Source: Streptococcus tangpeifui (GTDB taxonomy: Bacteria > Bacillota > Bacilli > Lactobacillales > Streptococcaceae). Taken from it: a stretch of 64,000 nt of DNA. Position 1 is the first letter of the stretch. Each line of letters opens with the position of its first letter. The notes under the pieces are model-generated. The model did no database searches, was not told the DNA's origin, and saw only the letters and a program-made list of their open reading frames with translations. The stretch spans positions 1 through 64,000 of the forward strand of contig NZ_JAAKDU010000011.1 of NCBI RefSeq assembly GCF_011038795.1, read 5' to 3'. Of this stretch, positions 33,899 to 43,346 are shown piece after piece. Both the position numbers and the translations under genes were made by a program.

Positions 33899-34666
33899 AT
33901 GATTGATAGTCAAGACATCTTAGCAAAAATGAATCCTAACCAAAAAATCAACTATGATCGTGTCATGCAAAAAATGGTTGCCAACTGGCAAGCTCAAGAA
34001 TTGAGACCTAGGATACTCATGCATGTCTGCTGTGCTCCTTGCAGTACTTACACACTGGAATATCTGAGCCAATGGGCGGATATCACGGTTTATTTTGCTA
34101 ACTCTAACATTCATCCCAAGGCGGAATACCAAAGACGGCAATATGTGGTTGAGAAATTTATTCATGATTTTAATAAAAACACTGGGCAGACCGTCCAATT
34201 TTTGGGTGCTCCTTATGTTCCTAATGAATTTTTCCGAACCGTCCACGGATTAGAAAACGAGCCCGAAGGCGGAGATCGCTGCCGGGTCTGCTATGACTAT
34301 CGCTTAGATAAAACGGCTGAAAAGGCAGTAGAACTTGGTTTCGACTATTTTGGTAGTGCCTTAACCATCAGCCCCCACAAGAACTCCCAAACTATTAATG
34401 CGGTTGGACTTGATGTGCAGAAGATTTACGACACCCAATATCTTCCGAGCGATTTCAAGAAAAATCAAGGCTACCAACGCTCTGTAGAAATGTGCAAGGA
34501 ATACGATATCTACCGTCAGTGCTACTGCGGCTGCGTCTTTGCCGCTAAAGCCCAAGGGGTCGATTTAGTGCAGATCAAAAAAGAAGCCCAAGCCTTTATG
34601 GACGGTAAAAATGGCGAAAAGGATTATGCCCATATCCGTTTCACCTTTAACGGAAAAAAGATTTAA
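33899..34666 (+). CDS. queH: Epoxyqueuosine reductase QueH
   Basis: QueH reduces epoxyqueuosine to queuosine at position 34 of tRNAs with GUN anticodons, replacing QueG. The 255-residue protein (formerly DUF208) has the cysteine motifs of the metal sites: MHVCCAPCSTYTLEYL (about residues 40-55), GGDRCRVCYDYR near residue 125, and CYCGCVFA near residue 212. The ATG at 33899 follows CAAGGATTACCTT. It is a monocistronic gene facing rsmE across a shared terminator. Confidence 0.93.
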   Translation: MIDSQDILAKMNPNQKINYDRVMQKMVANWQAQELRPRILMHVCCAPCSTYTLEYLSQWADITVYFANSNIHPKAEYQRRQYVVEKFIHDFNKNTGQTVQFLGAPYVPNEFFRTVHGLENEPEGGDRCRVCYDYRLDKTAEKAVELGFDYFGSALTISPHKNSQTINAVGLDVQKIYDTQYLPSDFKKNQGYQRSVEMCKEYDIYRQCYCGCVFAAKAQGVDLVQIKKEAQAFMDGKNGEKDYAHIRFTFNGKKI

Positions 34667-34696
34667 AAAAACGCCAGTATGGCATTTTTTTAAATC
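34660..34696. terminator. Bidirectional terminator queH / rsmE
   Basis: A long near-perfect palindrome (arms of 17 bases around GTA, with one mismatch) has A and T runs on both flanks. It overlaps both the queH and rsmE 3' ends. Confidence 0.88.
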
Positions 34697-35436
34697 CTCA
34701 TTAATTCTGTATAAAAGCTGACGGCACTCAGGGCATATAAGGGAGCCGTTTCAGTCCGCATAATCCGAGGGCCTAAGCCTATCTTGATTGCTCCAGCCTG
34801 CTCGAAAGCGTCAATTTCTTTTGGAGAAATCCCACCTTCGGGTCCAAAGATGAAGAGGACCTTACTGCCTGCTGAAACTTGTTCCAATTCACGCGCCAAA
34901 GCAGCCTGCTCTCCTTGTTTAGCGGATTCTTCATAGGCGATAAATACCTTATCAAATACCGATAACCGCTTGATAAACTCAGACTTTTGGGCAAATAGCC
35001 TAATATCAGGCACTCGATTACGTTTGGACTGCTCAGCAGCACCCAGAGCAATTTTAGCCAACTTCTCTTCTTTTTTAGACAATTTTTTGCCATCCCATTT
35101 AGCAACCGACCAATCCGCAGGAAAGGCCCAAATAGCTTTAGCTCCTAGTTCTGTAGCTTTTTGGGTTACCCAGTCCAACTTGTCGCCCTTGGGAAAACCA
35201 GAGGCAATGGTAACAGAAACCGGCAGTTCTACATTATCGTCAAACTTCTCTATCAGTTCCAGAGCCTGCTGAGTTGGGCTAATGACTTTGGCTAAGCGCT
35301 TAATGCCATCTTCAAAGACTAAGACAACCTGATCTTCTGCCTTCAACCGCATAACCTGAAACATGTGTTTGGCGGTGTCTTTATCTGTGATAACGAGAGG
35401 ATTTTCCGGTTGACCCTTAATAAAATACTGTTGCAT
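34690..35436 (-). CDS. rsmE: 16S rRNA m3U1498 methyltransferase
   Basis: RsmE methylates U1498 of 16S rRNA. The 248-residue SPOUT protein has an N-terminal PUA-like part (KHMFQVMRLKAEDQVV) and the knotted SAM site: FIFGPEGGISPKEIDAFEQAG and the C-terminal LGPRIMRTETAPLYALSAV. The ATG directly follows the prmA stop codon (TAG-ATG), and GGAGG inside the prmA end serves as the ribosome binding site. The two are therefore translationally coupled, as in most streptococci. Confidence 0.96.
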   Translation of the reverse strand: MQQYFIKGQPENPLVITDKDTAKHMFQVMRLKAEDQVVLVFEDGIKRLAKVISPTQQALELIEKFDDNVELPVSVTIASGFPKGDKLDWVTQKATELGAKAIWAFPADWSVAKWDGKKLSKKEEKLAKIALGAAEQSKRNRVPDIRLFAQKSEFIKRLSVFDKVFIAYEESAKQGEQAALARELEQVSAGSKVLFIFGPEGGISPKEIDAFEQAGAIKIGLGPRIMRTETAPLYALSAVSFYTELMRI

Positions 35437-36390
35437 CTAACCTCCAATTACACCTGACAGATCATCGGTCTTTTTGAAAATAAGAGTATGCCATTCGCCT
35501 TGAATCATCTGGGTTTCTAGTAGGAAACCACTACTATAGGCAGCTTCTAAGACGAGATCCAGTTTCTCAGCAATAATGCCTGAAAGAATCAGATAACCCT
35601 CATCCTTGACCAGACGGTAGGCATCATCGGTTAAGTTAACTAGGATATCCGCTAGAATATTGGCCACGATAACACTCGCTTCCTGCTCAACACCTTCAAG
35701 AAGGTTGCCAGTAGCTACATGAATATTACCCATGTCAGGGTTGAGAGCTATGTTTTCCTGAGCTACCCGAACAGCTACATCATCTAAGTCATAGGCATAG
35801 ATGGCCTTGGCCCCCAGCAGGGAGCTGGCGATAGAAAGAACACCAGAACCTGTCCCCACATCTAGAACTGTTTCACCGCCCCGCAGAACTTGCTCCAAGG
35901 CATAAAGACTCATCTTAGTCGTTGGATGGGTTCCTGTCCCAAAAGCCATACCGGGATCTAGCTTAATAATTTTTTCACCCTGAGAGGGTTGGTAGTCCGT
36001 CCAACTTGGCACAATGGTTAAATCGTGACTGATACGACTCGGCTGGTAGTACCTCTTCCAGTTTTCCGCCCAATCCGCCTCAGCCAATTCATGATGAGAT
36101 AGGCTCATCTGACCCGTTTTCAAGCCAAAATCTGGCAGCTGTCGGATAGCTTGGCTGACCTCAGATTTGATAGCTTCGATAGCCATTGACTCAGGATAGT
36201 AGGCTGTAATCCTAATCATGTCAGACTGCTCAACCTCTGGGAAGAGCTCACCATACTTGCCAACAGGTCCAAGATAGTCCGCACTATCCTCAATAGCTAC
36301 CCCTTGACTGCCTGATTCTACTAAAATATTAGCCACCGCTTCCTGAGCCTCTCGATCAACCACAACACTTAACTCTTGCCACTTGTCCAT
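35437..36390 (-). CDS. prmA: Ribosomal protein L11 methyltransferase
   Basis: PrmA trimethylates ribosomal protein L11. The 317-residue class I SAM methyltransferase has the N-terminal substrate-binding domain and then the motif [16 protein letters not shown] (about 145-160). Motif [15 protein letters not shown] and the N-P-P-type region [11 protein letters not shown] follow. AAAGGAGG precedes the ATG. It is the first gene of the prmA-rsmE unit; the order DUF3013-prmA-rsmE upstream of rel is typical of the genus, here with an extra GIY-YIG gene inserted. Confidence 0.96.
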   Translation of the reverse strand: MDKWQELSVVVDREAQEAVANILVESGSQGVAIEDSADYLGPVGKYGELFPEVEQSDMIRITAYYPESMAIEAIKSEVSQAIRQLPDFGLKTGQMSLSHHELAEADWAENWKRYYQPSRISHDLTIVPSWTDYQPSQGEKIIKLDPGMAFGTGTHPTTKMSLYALEQVLRGGETVLDVGTGSGVLSIASSLLGAKAIYAYDLDDVAVRVAQENIALNPDMGNIHVATGNLLEGVEQEASVIVANILADILVNLTDDAYRLVKDEGYLILSGIIAEKLDLVLEAAYSSGFLLETQMIQGEWHTLIFKKTDDLSGVIGG

Positions 36391-36435
36391 GATAAGCCTC
36401 CTTTAATGATTTTACTATTAGCAAACATCAATTTT

Positions 36436-37349
36436 TTAATTTTCATTGTAGCCATGCTCTCTAGATTTTAAAACTTGTTTCCAATACTTTTCTCTCTCTA
36501 ATGCTTTTTGTTTCCCAATGTCATTTTTGCTAAAAATTTCCAGAAGAGTGTATTGAAAATTCGTTTGAATGTACTTAAGACCCTTGTTATGTACTAATTC
36601 TCTAAGTCCCTTATTAGGATATTGGTTATCCTCACATTCTTCCTTATCGTATCCATCTTTAAGGTAGGCTGACCAACGTCCATAAATCCCATCTTGGCCA
36701 TACGCTGAACCAACATACAACTTTCCCGTTTTCGTGTCTGTAATAACATAAACTCCATAAATGGAAGATAGAGGGTTTCGCCAACTTGGGTTATTAAAAT
36801 GTTTCTTTAAGTCTGAATAGGACCGCGATAAATTTTCAAATCCAGGAAAATCAATATTTCTATCAAAGTACGATTGTGAGGAAACTAGCTCAACTTCCAT
36901 CTCATTATCAATAATGCTTCTATTAGTGTAAAACCAACTTTGCCCCTTATTTTTCCAATTTAATATTAGCCTTTCTTTGTACTTATCAAATTCGGTTAGT
37001 CGCTGGGCACTTGCATACTTAACACCGTTTGTGTGCACTCTACTGTCTCTATCAAGAATAAGATAGGCACCTACGAACAACCATTGAGATACTCTACCTC
37101 AATAAATTGGAATTGAATATCTTTAGGATTATTTCGGCTTTTTATATCACTGCCTCTACTTAAAATCCAAGGAATAAAATCATCATCCTTGTCATGATAT
37201 CCCTTCGCAAAATCATAATCAATCCAATTTTTATTAATCCAACTTTTATTAAACCTAATTTTTATCCGTCTCCCTTTATACTCAGGTCGTGACAACAATT
37301 CATCAAAGTTAAAAATATCTTTTAACAAAATTCTTTCTCTATTAGCCAT
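36436..37349 (-). pseudogene. GIY-YIG nuclease family gene, split by a frameshift
   Basis: Two overlapping frames together look like one protein of about 300 residues. The first (37349 down to 37071, 92 residues, MANRERILLKDIFNFDELLSRPEYKGRRI) ends FIEVEYLNGCS. The second frame continues WLFVGAYLILDRD and carries the GIY-YIG domain in its second half: YGVYVITDTKTGKLYVGSA, then GIYGRWSAYLKDGYD. Restoring four bases (a second GGTT unit near 37083) would join NGWLFVGAYLI in frame, so a 4-bp slippage deletion is the simplest cause. The second frame alone would start at TTG without a ribosome binding site. The family is usually an uncharacterised accessory gene. It sits as an insertion between DUF3013 and prmA. 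Confidence 0.7.
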
Positions 37350-37423
37350 TTTATCTTTATTTATTCTCCCAATAATTATCAGTTACGCCTTTCATAGCAT
37401 CCATCACTACATCACTGGTCACC

Positions 37424-37894
37424 CTAATACCTCGGATATTCAAAGAACTCTGTCTCGATGAGTTTAGCTCTGCCATGTTCAAAAGCATCAGTATCCCAAT
37501 GGAGGCCGAATTCTTGGATGGAATCATCGCTGAGGAAGTCCATCAGATCGCTGAGTCCCTCGGTCGCAACAGCATTCAAGGTTTCTGCAAAATAGTTTAA
37601 AAATTCGCGCGATAAGCCTTTTTTCGGTTCATAGGGAATCGTCACCAAGTAGTCTTCAGCATCAAACCGTGATTTTTCAGGATTATAAAAGATGACATAG
37701 TCTTCGAAGAGGACATCCTGATCTGACAACTCCCCCTTGTCATCAACAGTTTCAATAGCTGCTAAATTTTGTGCTTCTAAGGCAAAAGCCACTTCCACAG
37801 CGTGATTTCGCTTGTCCCAATCCATGGCAAAGTCATAATCAAAGTGCTGTTCCAATTCTTCCTCCAGAACTGATAAAAATCCATACTTAGCCAT
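37424..37894 (-). CDS. DUF3013 family protein
   Basis: This 156-residue soluble acidic protein is of the DUF3013 family, which is found almost only in streptococci and relatives. It has no membrane segment or known catalytic motif. The start MAKYGFLSVLEEELEQHFDYDFAMDWDKRNHAVEV is typical. It is divergent from rarA, with a shared 88-bp promoter region. The function is unknown. Confidence 0.88.
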   Translation of the reverse strand: MAKYGFLSVLEEELEQHFDYDFAMDWDKRNHAVEVAFALEAQNLAAIETVDDKGELSDQDVLFEDYVIFYNPEKSRFDAEDYLVTIPYEPKKGLSREFLNYFAETLNAVATEGLSDLMDFLSDDSIQEFGLHWDTDAFEHGRAKLIETEFFEYPRY

Positions 37895-37982
37895 CTGGTC
37901 TCGTCTCCTCTTCTTGCTTTATCCTTTTTTGTGTTACAATAATTCTATCATAAAAATCTACAATTAAAAGGAGCTGTGAGTT

Positions 37983-39251
37983 ATGACAGCTAATCTTGCC
38001 CTGCGTATGCGGCCCAAAACAATTGATGAAATTATCGGGCAAAATCACCTCGTCGGTGAGGGTAAAATTATCCGCCGGATGGTTGAGGCCAATATGCTCT
38101 CTTCGATGATTCTCTATGGACCACCAGGGATCGGTAAGACTTCGATTGCCTCTGCTATTGCTGGGACGACTAAGTTTGCTTTTCGTACTTTCAATGCTAC
38201 GACTGACAGTAAGAAACGCCTGCAGGAAATTGCAGAAGAGGCCAAATTCTCAGGTGGTTTGGTTCTTATGCTAGATGAGATTCATCGTTTGGACAAGACC
38301 AAGCAGGATTTTCTTTTGCCCCTGTTGGAAAACGGCAATATTATCATGATCGGGGCTACAACTGAAAATCCCTTTTTTTCAGTCACACCTGCCATTCGCT
38401 CGCGGGTGCAAATTTTTGAGCTGGAACCTCTGTCTAATGATGACATTAAGGTAGCTATCCAGCGAGCTATTTCCGACAAAGAGCGGGGATTCGATTTTGC
38501 TATCACCCTAGATCATGAGGCCCTAGATTTTATTGCGACAGCCACCAACGGAGACCTGCGGTCAGCCCTCAATTCTTTGGAATTAGCTGTTATGTCTACT
38601 CAAGCCGACGAAAAGGGGCTGCGCCATATTACCTTAGATACAGTCGAGAACAGTCTGCAGCGGTCTTACATTACTATGGATAAAAACGGCGATGGCCATT
38701 ATGATGTCTTGTCTGCCCTGCAAAAATCTATCCGCGGATCCGATGTCAATGCCAGTCTTCATTACGCTGCCCGCTTGATTGAAGCGGGCGATCTGCCCAG
38801 TCTAGCCCGCCGCCTGACTGTAATTGCCTACGAAGATATCGGTCTGGCCAACCCCGATGCTCAAATTCACACCGTAACAGCTCTAGAAGCGGCTCAAAAA
38901 ATTGGATTTCCAGAAGCACGGATTCTGATTGCTAATGTTGTGGTTGATCTCGCTCTATCCCCTAAATCGAATTCAGCCTATCTTGCTATGGATGCTGCCT
39001 TAGCTGATTTACGGAAATCTGGGAACCTGCCAATTCCGCGTCATTTACGTGATGGCCACTACAAAGGTAGTAAAGAATTAGGCAATGCTCAGGATTATCT
39101 CTATCCTCATAATTATCCGGAAAAGTGGGTTAAACAACAATACTTACCCGATAAACTTTTAGGGATTAATTATTTTTCAGCCAATGAAACAGGTAAATAC
39201 GAACGCGCTTTAGGGGCTAACAAGGACCGAATTGATAAACTTTCTGATTAA
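37983..39251 (+). CDS. rarA: Replication-associated recombination protein A (clamp-loader-like AAA+ ATPase)
   Basis: RarA (MgsA/WRNIP1 family) acts at stalled replication forks. The 422-residue protein has Walker A GPPGIGKTS (about residues 42-50), Walker B MLDEIHRLDK, sensor 1 IGATTENPFFSVTPA and the arginine finger region SRVQIFELEPL. The C-terminal oligomerisation domain includes YEDIGLANPDA and PRHLRDGHYKGSKELG. AAAGGAG lies upstream of the ATG. It is monocistronic and is followed by the 6S RNA promoter. Confidence 0.96.
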   Translation: MTANLALRMRPKTIDEIIGQNHLVGEGKIIRRMVEANMLSSMILYGPPGIGKTSIASAIAGTTKFAFRTFNATTDSKKRLQEIAEEAKFSGGLVLMLDEIHRLDKTKQDFLLPLLENGNIIMIGATTENPFFSVTPAIRSRVQIFELEPLSNDDIKVAIQRAISDKERGFDFAITLDHEALDFIATATNGDLRSALNSLELAVMSTQADEKGLRHITLDTVENSLQRSYITMDKNGDGHYDVLSALQKSIRGSDVNASLHYAARLIEAGDLPSLARRLTVIAYEDIGLANPDAQIHTVTALEAAQKIGFPEARILIANVVVDLALSPKSNSAYLAMDAALADLRKSGNLPIPRHLRDGHYKGSKELGNAQDYLYPHNYPEKWVKQQYLPDKLLGINYFSANETGKYERALGANKDRIDKLSD

Positions 39252-39287
39252 AGTAAAGGGATTTTCATAAAAAATAGTATTTTCCCC

Positions 39288-39315
39288 TTGAAAAAAATTT
39301 CAAAAATGGTATGAT
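39288..39315 (+). promoter_or_regulatory. Promoter of the 6S RNA-like transcript
   Basis: TTGAAA (39288-39293) and TATGAT (39310-39315) are spaced by 16 bp. Transcription would begin near 39322. Confidence 0.7.
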
Positions 39316-39321
39316 AAGAAC

Positions 39322-39513
39322 ATAAAACTGCTGTGGTATACGAATCCACATCACTGTGTTGACCGACTAAATCTTTGTATTTTGGGAAACATAAGTCTTT
39401 TTGCAGTATGCAGGCCGTTTCACGCGGAAGCAACTAAGCAAGAGCGAGTTACCCACCTGCTTTAACTTGCGGGTTCAATACAAAACGTGGATCATCGGTA
39501 CCAATACAGCTCT
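39322..39513 (+). ncRNA. ssrS: Probable 6S RNA
   Basis: This stretch of about 190 nt has no reading frame and a strong promoter. Its two ends pair over a long distance: GCTGTGGTATACGAATCCAC at the 5' side with the 3' side GTGGATCATCGGTACC and CAATACAGC, allowing a few bulges. A long interrupted rod closed by its termini, of this length, is the 6S RNA shape, which mimics an open promoter and binds sigma-70 RNA polymerase. Position directly before a tRNA-Lys fits what I recall of streptococcal ssrS. The identification rests on structure and context, not on a covariance model. Confidence 0.72.
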
Positions 39514-39517
39514 TTCT

Positions 39518-39590
39518 CCTTCCTTAGCTCAGTTGGTAGAGCAGTGGACTCTTAATCCATGGGTCGTAGGTTCGAGTCCTACAGGGAGGA
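39518..39590 (+). tRNA. tRNA-Lys (anticodon CTT)
   Basis: A complete 73-nt cloverleaf is visible: acceptor CCTTCCT / AGGGAGG with discriminator A, a D arm with AGTTGGTAGA, anticodon loop CTCTTAA giving CTT, and a T arm GTAGGTTCGAGTCCTAC. It starts only about 5 nt after the end of the 6S RNA and has no promoter of its own, so it is probably released by processing of a joint transcript. Confidence 0.95.
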
Positions 39591-39605
39591 TAAACTTGAC
39601 AAGTG

Positions 39606-39630
39606 AAAGCCTATGAAAATAGGCTTTTTA
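39606..39630 (+). terminator. Terminator after tRNA-Lys
   Basis: The stem AAAGCCTA / TAGGCTTT is followed by a T run. It ends the 6S-tRNA transcript just before the lipoprotein gene. Confidence 0.8.
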
Positions 39631-39644
39631 TTGATTAGGGGTTT

Positions 39645-40241
39645 ATGATGAAAAGAAAATTATTATTGCTGTTATGCCTGCTGGCATCCGGCGCTTTTTT
39701 GGTAGCCTGTAACCCAAAAAGTCATTCAAGCTCCGATCGGACGAACGTCACCAGCTCGGCAAACGATGGGAGTCCAAGTACTAAGGGAAAGTTTCATAAG
39801 AATCGGCGTCCAGATGATCTGCCTGTGGATGCTGATTCTGCTAAAAAAGATAAGATTTATGCAACCGATGGCAGTGAGATTTACTATGAAGGGTCCAGCT
39901 CAGGCTTAACCGCTTCTGCCCCTGACTACAAGGGATATACTGCTGATACGGTCAAGCAAATTCTCGGCGACCCTGATTCAATTATTAATGACCGTTCACA
40001 AATGGTAATTGCCTTAAAACAAGACGAACCAAAGCGCATTATCAACCTCTTTAAAAATAAAGATATTACCCGTGAAGAGGCTCGAGCCTTCAACTGGAAA
40101 GCCGTGGATTTCGCTTTAGGAAATCTTCGCAATTACTATATCTACGAGTATAAAGAAAAGGATATTATTCTTCTCTTCAATGCTGGTAGCAATACCCTCG
40201 TCTACGTCACTCCTAATCCTACCTATGTCTACTGGCGATAA
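39645..40241 (+). CDS. DUF4947 lipoprotein
   Basis: This 198-residue predicted lipoprotein has a signal peptide with lipobox LVAC (Cys near residue 22), a Ser/Thr/Asn-rich spacer to about residue 75, and a C-terminal globular part. The globular part (TVKQILGDPDSIINDRSQM ... FALGNLRNYYIYEYKEKDIILLF) resembles the DUF4947 family, common in streptococci. It is anchored in the outer leaflet of the cell membrane; the role is unknown. Two adjacent ATG codons (39645, 39648) are possible starts. A short terminator-like stem follows at 40250-40270. Confidence 0.8.
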   Translation: MMKRKLLLLLCLLASGAFLVACNPKSHSSSDRTNVTSSANDGSPSTKGKFHKNRRPDDLPVDADSAKKDKIYATDGSEIYYEGSSSGLTASAPDYKGYTADTVKQILGDPDSIINDRSQMVIALKQDEPKRIINLFKNKDITREEARAFNWKAVDFALGNLRNYYIYEYKEKDIILLFNAGSNTLVYVTPNPTYVYWR

Positions 40242-40249
40242 TTAATACA

Positions 40250-40270
40250 GTCCCGTCAGGGATTTTTTCT
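40250..40270 (+). terminator. Terminator-like stem after the DUF4947 gene
   Basis: The short stem GTCCC / GGGAT with a GTCA loop is followed by TTTTTT. Confidence 0.55.
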
Positions 40271-40286
40271 TTTATAATGAAAATAG

Positions 40287-40471
40287 AGAGTGGGACGAAA
40301 GTCTTACCTTTTTACTATTGCTCTCGATTTACCAATTGGCGCAGGGGTTGGCTGATTTTCTTTTTGCCAGAAGCCAAATCAGAAAACTTAGTCAACTGTG
40401 CCGGGGGAGACAGACCAAAATTTTTAATTTTTGGATTCTTTCTCACTCCTTACCTATTTTTATCCCACTCT
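40287..40471 (+). repeat. Intergenic repeat element copy d
   Basis: A 185-bp stretch is bounded by the 9-bp inverted repeat AGAGTGGGA / TCCCACTCT. Inside is a second hairpin with GACCAAAATT and AATTTTTGG, shared with elements at 42.7 and 63.3 kb, and a GGCGCAGGGGTTGGCTG segment resembling those at 59.2 and 63.2 kb. Confidence 0.55.
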
Positions 40472-40551
40472 TAAGCTCTTTGAAACTCTATCGCCAAATT
40501 TTCAGAATTTTTGGTATAATAATGCTTAAACAAAAAGGAATGGAGACTATC

Positions 40552-41250
40552 ATGACTGCACAGAAAATGAACGCCCAAGAAATTATTGCTTATATTGGAA
40601 ATGCTAAAAAGAAGACCAATGTCAAGGTAACCTTTGAAGGCCAGTTGGCAGGAAATGTCCCTGAATCTGTAACAAAGCTAGGTAACGTTCTCTTTGGTGA
40701 CTGGAAGGACATCCAGCCCCTTCTGGTCAACTTGACTGAAAATAAGGACTATGTGGTTGAACAGGATGGTCGCAACTCTGCTGTTCCCCTGCTTGATAAA
40801 CGTCATATCAATGCTCGGATTGAACCGGGTGCTATCATCCGCGACCAAGTGACCATCGAAGACAATGCCGTGGTCATGATGGGAGCTGTTATCAATATCG
40901 GTGCTGAAATCGGTGCCGGAACCATGATTGATATGGGAGCCATCTTGGGTGGTCGGGCAACCGTTGGTAAGAACAGCCATATCGGTGCTGGCGCTGTTCT
41001 GGCTGGTGTGATTGAGCCGGCTTCTGCTGACCCCGTCCGGATTGGTGACAATGTTTTAGTCGGTGCTAATGCCGTTGTTATTGAAGGGGTTCAGGTTGGC
41101 AATGGTTCGGTCGTTGCTGCTGGTGCTATCGTTACCCAAGATGTTCCTGAAAATGTTGTTGTTGCCGGAGTTCCAGCTCGTGTCATCAAGAAAATAGACA
41201 CCAAGACACAACAAAAAACGGCCTTGGAAGATGCCTTACGCAACCTCTAA
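40552..41250 (+). CDS. dapH: Tetrahydrodipicolinate N-acetyltransferase
   Basis: DapH acetylates tetrahydrodipicolinate in the acetylated branch of diaminopimelate/lysine synthesis. The 232-residue protein has an N-terminal alpha domain ([20 protein letters not shown]) and a left-handed beta-helix of hexapeptide repeats (about 90-210: [29 protein letters not shown] and onward), as expected. The ATG at 40552 has GGAG at 6 bp; the long upstream extension of the frame runs through a repeat element and is rejected. It is followed by the gene for the deacetylase of the same pathway. Confidence 0.95.
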   Translation: MTAQKMNAQEIIAYIGNAKKKTNVKVTFEGQLAGNVPESVTKLGNVLFGDWKDIQPLLVNLTENKDYVVEQDGRNSAVPLLDKRHINARIEPGAIIRDQVTIEDNAVVMMGAVINIGAEIGAGTMIDMGAILGGRATVGKNSHIGAGAVLAGVIEPASADPVRIGDNVLVGANAVVIEGVQVGNGSVVAAGAIVTQDVPENVVVAGVPARVIKKIDTKTQQKTALEDALRNL

Positions 41251-41260
41251 GTCTGTGATA

Positions 41261-41287
41261 AAGAGAGTTTGCCCACTCTCTTTTTTA
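41261..41287 (+). terminator. Terminator after dapH
   Basis: The perfect 8-bp stem AAGAGAGT / ACTCTCTT is followed by a T run. Confidence 0.8.
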
Positions 41288-41385
41288 TGTAAACCTATCG
41301 ACTGATAAGCTAAAGACTGTTTGAATAACGAAATCTAACCTGTTCAATCAGTTAGGCTTGTCCGTTAATGAAAGGATTCATTTCT

Positions 41386-42513
41386 ATGTTAGATTTAATT
41401 AAAATCCGCCGAGAGCTCCATCAGATTCCTGAAATTGGCTTAGAAGAGTATCAAACACAAAAGTACCTTTTGAATAAAATTACTGAAATTACTCACGGCA
41501 AGAATTTTGTCGAACAAAGAACCTGGCGAACTGGTATCTTAGTTTTCTTGCATGGCTCTGCCCCTGAAAAAACAGTAGGCTGGCGGACAGACATCGATGC
41601 TCTGCCTGTAGAGGAAGCTACAGATTTAGACTTTGCCAGTCAGCATGAGGGACGGATGCACGCCTGCGGTCATGACATCCACATGACCACGGCTCTGGGA
41701 CTGTTAGATGCTCTGGTTCAAAAACAACCTAAAAATAATTTACTTTTCCTCTTTCAACCTGCCGAGGAAAATTTGGCTGGGGGTAAGCTTATGTACGAGG
41801 AAAATGCCTTTGGTAATTGGCGGCCAGATGAATTTTATGGCCTCCATGTTCGGCCAGATTTAAAGGTTGGCGATATTGCTACTAATACTAGCACCTTATT
41901 TGCAGGGACCTGCGAAATCCTTGTAACTTTCAAGGGTACCGGTGGTCACGCTGCCTTCCCTCACAAGGCCAATGATGCCCTAGTTGCTGCAGCCTACTTT
42001 GTGACGCAAGTTCAAACCATCGTCAGTCGTAACGTTGATCCGATCGAAGGGGCCGTTGTCACCTTTGGGTCGCTGCATGCCGGGACTACTAATAATGTCA
42101 TCGCTGAAGAAGCGAAATTACATGGGACCATCCGCACACTGACTCAAGAAATGAACTTATTAACTCAAAAACGACTCCAAGAGATTGCAGAAGGGATTGC
42201 TAAATCCTTTGGTTTAGAGGTAGCCGTTGAACTGATTCAAGGGGGGTATCTGCCTGTTGAAAATGACCCTGACTTAGCTAAGGACTTGATGGCCTTCTTT
42301 GACCAAAAAACAGATGCCAATCTGATTGATATCTTGCCAGCTATGACCGGTGAAGATTTTGGTTATTTACTTCACCAAATTCCTGGGGTTATGTTCTGGC
42401 TAGGTGTTGATTCAGCCTACCCTCTTCACAGTCCGAAAATGACTCCTAATGAAGATGTTCTGCCATTCGCAGTCGAGACTATCAGCCAATTTCTGAACTA
42501 TCGTGCTAATTAA
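41386..42513 (+). CDS. N-acetyldiaminopimelate deacetylase (M20 family)
   Basis: This 375-residue metallopeptidase-like amidohydrolase corresponds to Bacillus YkuR and removes acetate from N-acetyl-LL-diaminopimelate. Motifs are [15 protein letters not shown] [15 protein letters not shown] at the N terminus, [12 protein letters not shown] (metal Asp), HACGHDIHM (metal His/Cys) and [14 protein letters not shown] (catalytic Glu region). A dimerisation lid follows (about 170-290), then [11 protein letters not shown]. Context beside dapH decides the substrate; sequence alone could also fit an aminoacylase. The ATG at 41386 follows AAAGGA. A terminator lies between it and dapH, so it may have its own promoter. 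Confidence 0.88.
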   Translation: MLDLIKIRRELHQIPEIGLEEYQTQKYLLNKITEITHGKNFVEQRTWRTGILVFLHGSAPEKTVGWRTDIDALPVEEATDLDFASQHEGRMHACGHDIHMTTALGLLDALVQKQPKNNLLFLFQPAEENLAGGKLMYEENAFGNWRPDEFYGLHVRPDLKVGDIATNTSTLFAGTCEILVTFKGTGGHAAFPHKANDALVAAAYFVTQVQTIVSRNVDPIEGAVVTFGSLHAGTTNNVIAEEAKLHGTIRTLTQEMNLLTQKRLQEIAEGIAKSFGLEVAVELIQGGYLPVENDPDLAKDLMAFFDQKTDANLIDILPAMTGEDFGYLLHQIPGVMFWLGVDSAYPLHSPKMTPNEDVLPFAVETISQFLNYRAN

Positions 42514-42528
42514 ATTCGAGGCTAGGAA

Positions 42529-42757
42529 AAAGCTCGTCCAGTATATTCCTATTTTGGAATACACTCTTAGCACGGTGGTTAGGAACAAGACTTGTTAGCT
42601 AGGATAACTTAGTCTTAACCCTGCACAGTTCATTAGGTACTTTAGCACCAATGAACCCTTGCTGGATGGTTTTCCTTTCGTCACAAGGCTGAAACCAACT
42701 TATTCAAGAGGGGATACGATCCAAAATTTTCAATTTTTGGGTCTATCCCCTCCCTTT
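42529..42757 (+). repeat. Intergenic repeat element copy a
   Basis: The head AGCTCGTCCAGTATATTCC resembles the heads at 59.2 and 63.2 kb. The tail is a strong hairpin, GGGGATA...TATCCCC (42710-42750), enclosing CCAAAATT and AATTTTTGG. No gene is visible in 42514-42806. Confidence 0.6.
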
Positions 42758-42806
42758 TTCTTCGATAAAATCTGTCAATTCACAGGAAAAATGGTAAGAT
42801 AAGAGC

Positions 42807-43346
42807 ATGTCAAAAAATGAGATTCGACAAACTGTTTTAAAGCAGTTAAAAGAGCAAAATAGGGAGTGTAAAGCTGAGATTGACAAGGCTTTACTGGATC
42901 AGCTCTTAGCTAGTTCAGAATATCAAGAAGCCAAAACTTTGGCAACCTATCTGGCTTTTGATTTCGAGTATAATACCAAGGCCCTAATTACTCAAGCTCA
43001 AAAAGATGGGAAAGCCGTTTTAGTACCCAAAACTCACCCCAAAAGTCAGATGATTTTTACGGAATACACCCCAAAACAACTAAAAATGACTAAATTTGGT
43101 CTCCTAGAGCCCATAAATGAACGGCCCGTCGCTAAAACTAGCATTGACTTGATCCATGTTCCAGGACTAGCTTTCAATTCAAAAGGTTATCGTATCGGAT
43201 TTGGAGCAGGTTTTTATGATCGCTATTTAAAGGATTTCCAAGGTTCTACAGTCAGTACTATCTATCCTTATCAAGAGGTTGATTTTCAGGCTGATCCACA
43301 TGATGTCCCAGTTAGAAAGGTCTTCACCTATGATCAAAGATTTTAA
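42807..43346 (+). CDS. fau: 5-formyltetrahydrofolate cyclo-ligase
   Basis: This enzyme converts 5-formyl-THF to 5,10-methenyl-THF with ATP. The 179-residue protein (YgfA/MTHFS family) has the N-terminal K-x-E-R-R-like region, and the substrate/ATP loop LIHVPGLAFNSKGYRIGFGAGFYDRYL near residues 115-140, which is the family signature. No strong ribosome binding site precedes the ATG. It overlaps the following rhomboid gene by 17 bp, a pairing seen widely in streptococci. Confidence 0.94.
   Translation: MSKNEIRQTVLKQLKEQNRECKAEIDKALLDQLLASSEYQEAKTLATYLAFDFEYNTKALITQAQKDGKAVLVPKTHPKSQMIFTEYTPKQLKMTKFGLLEPINERPVAKTSIDLIHVPGLAFNSKGYRIGFGAGFYDRYLKDFQGSTVSTIYPYQEVDFQADPHDVPVRKVFTYDQRF

Noticed and set aside
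40318..40551. Long in-frame N-terminal extension of dapH
   Set aside because: The extension runs through an intergenic repeat element; the ATG at 40552 has a proper ribosome binding site and gives the family's normal N terminus.
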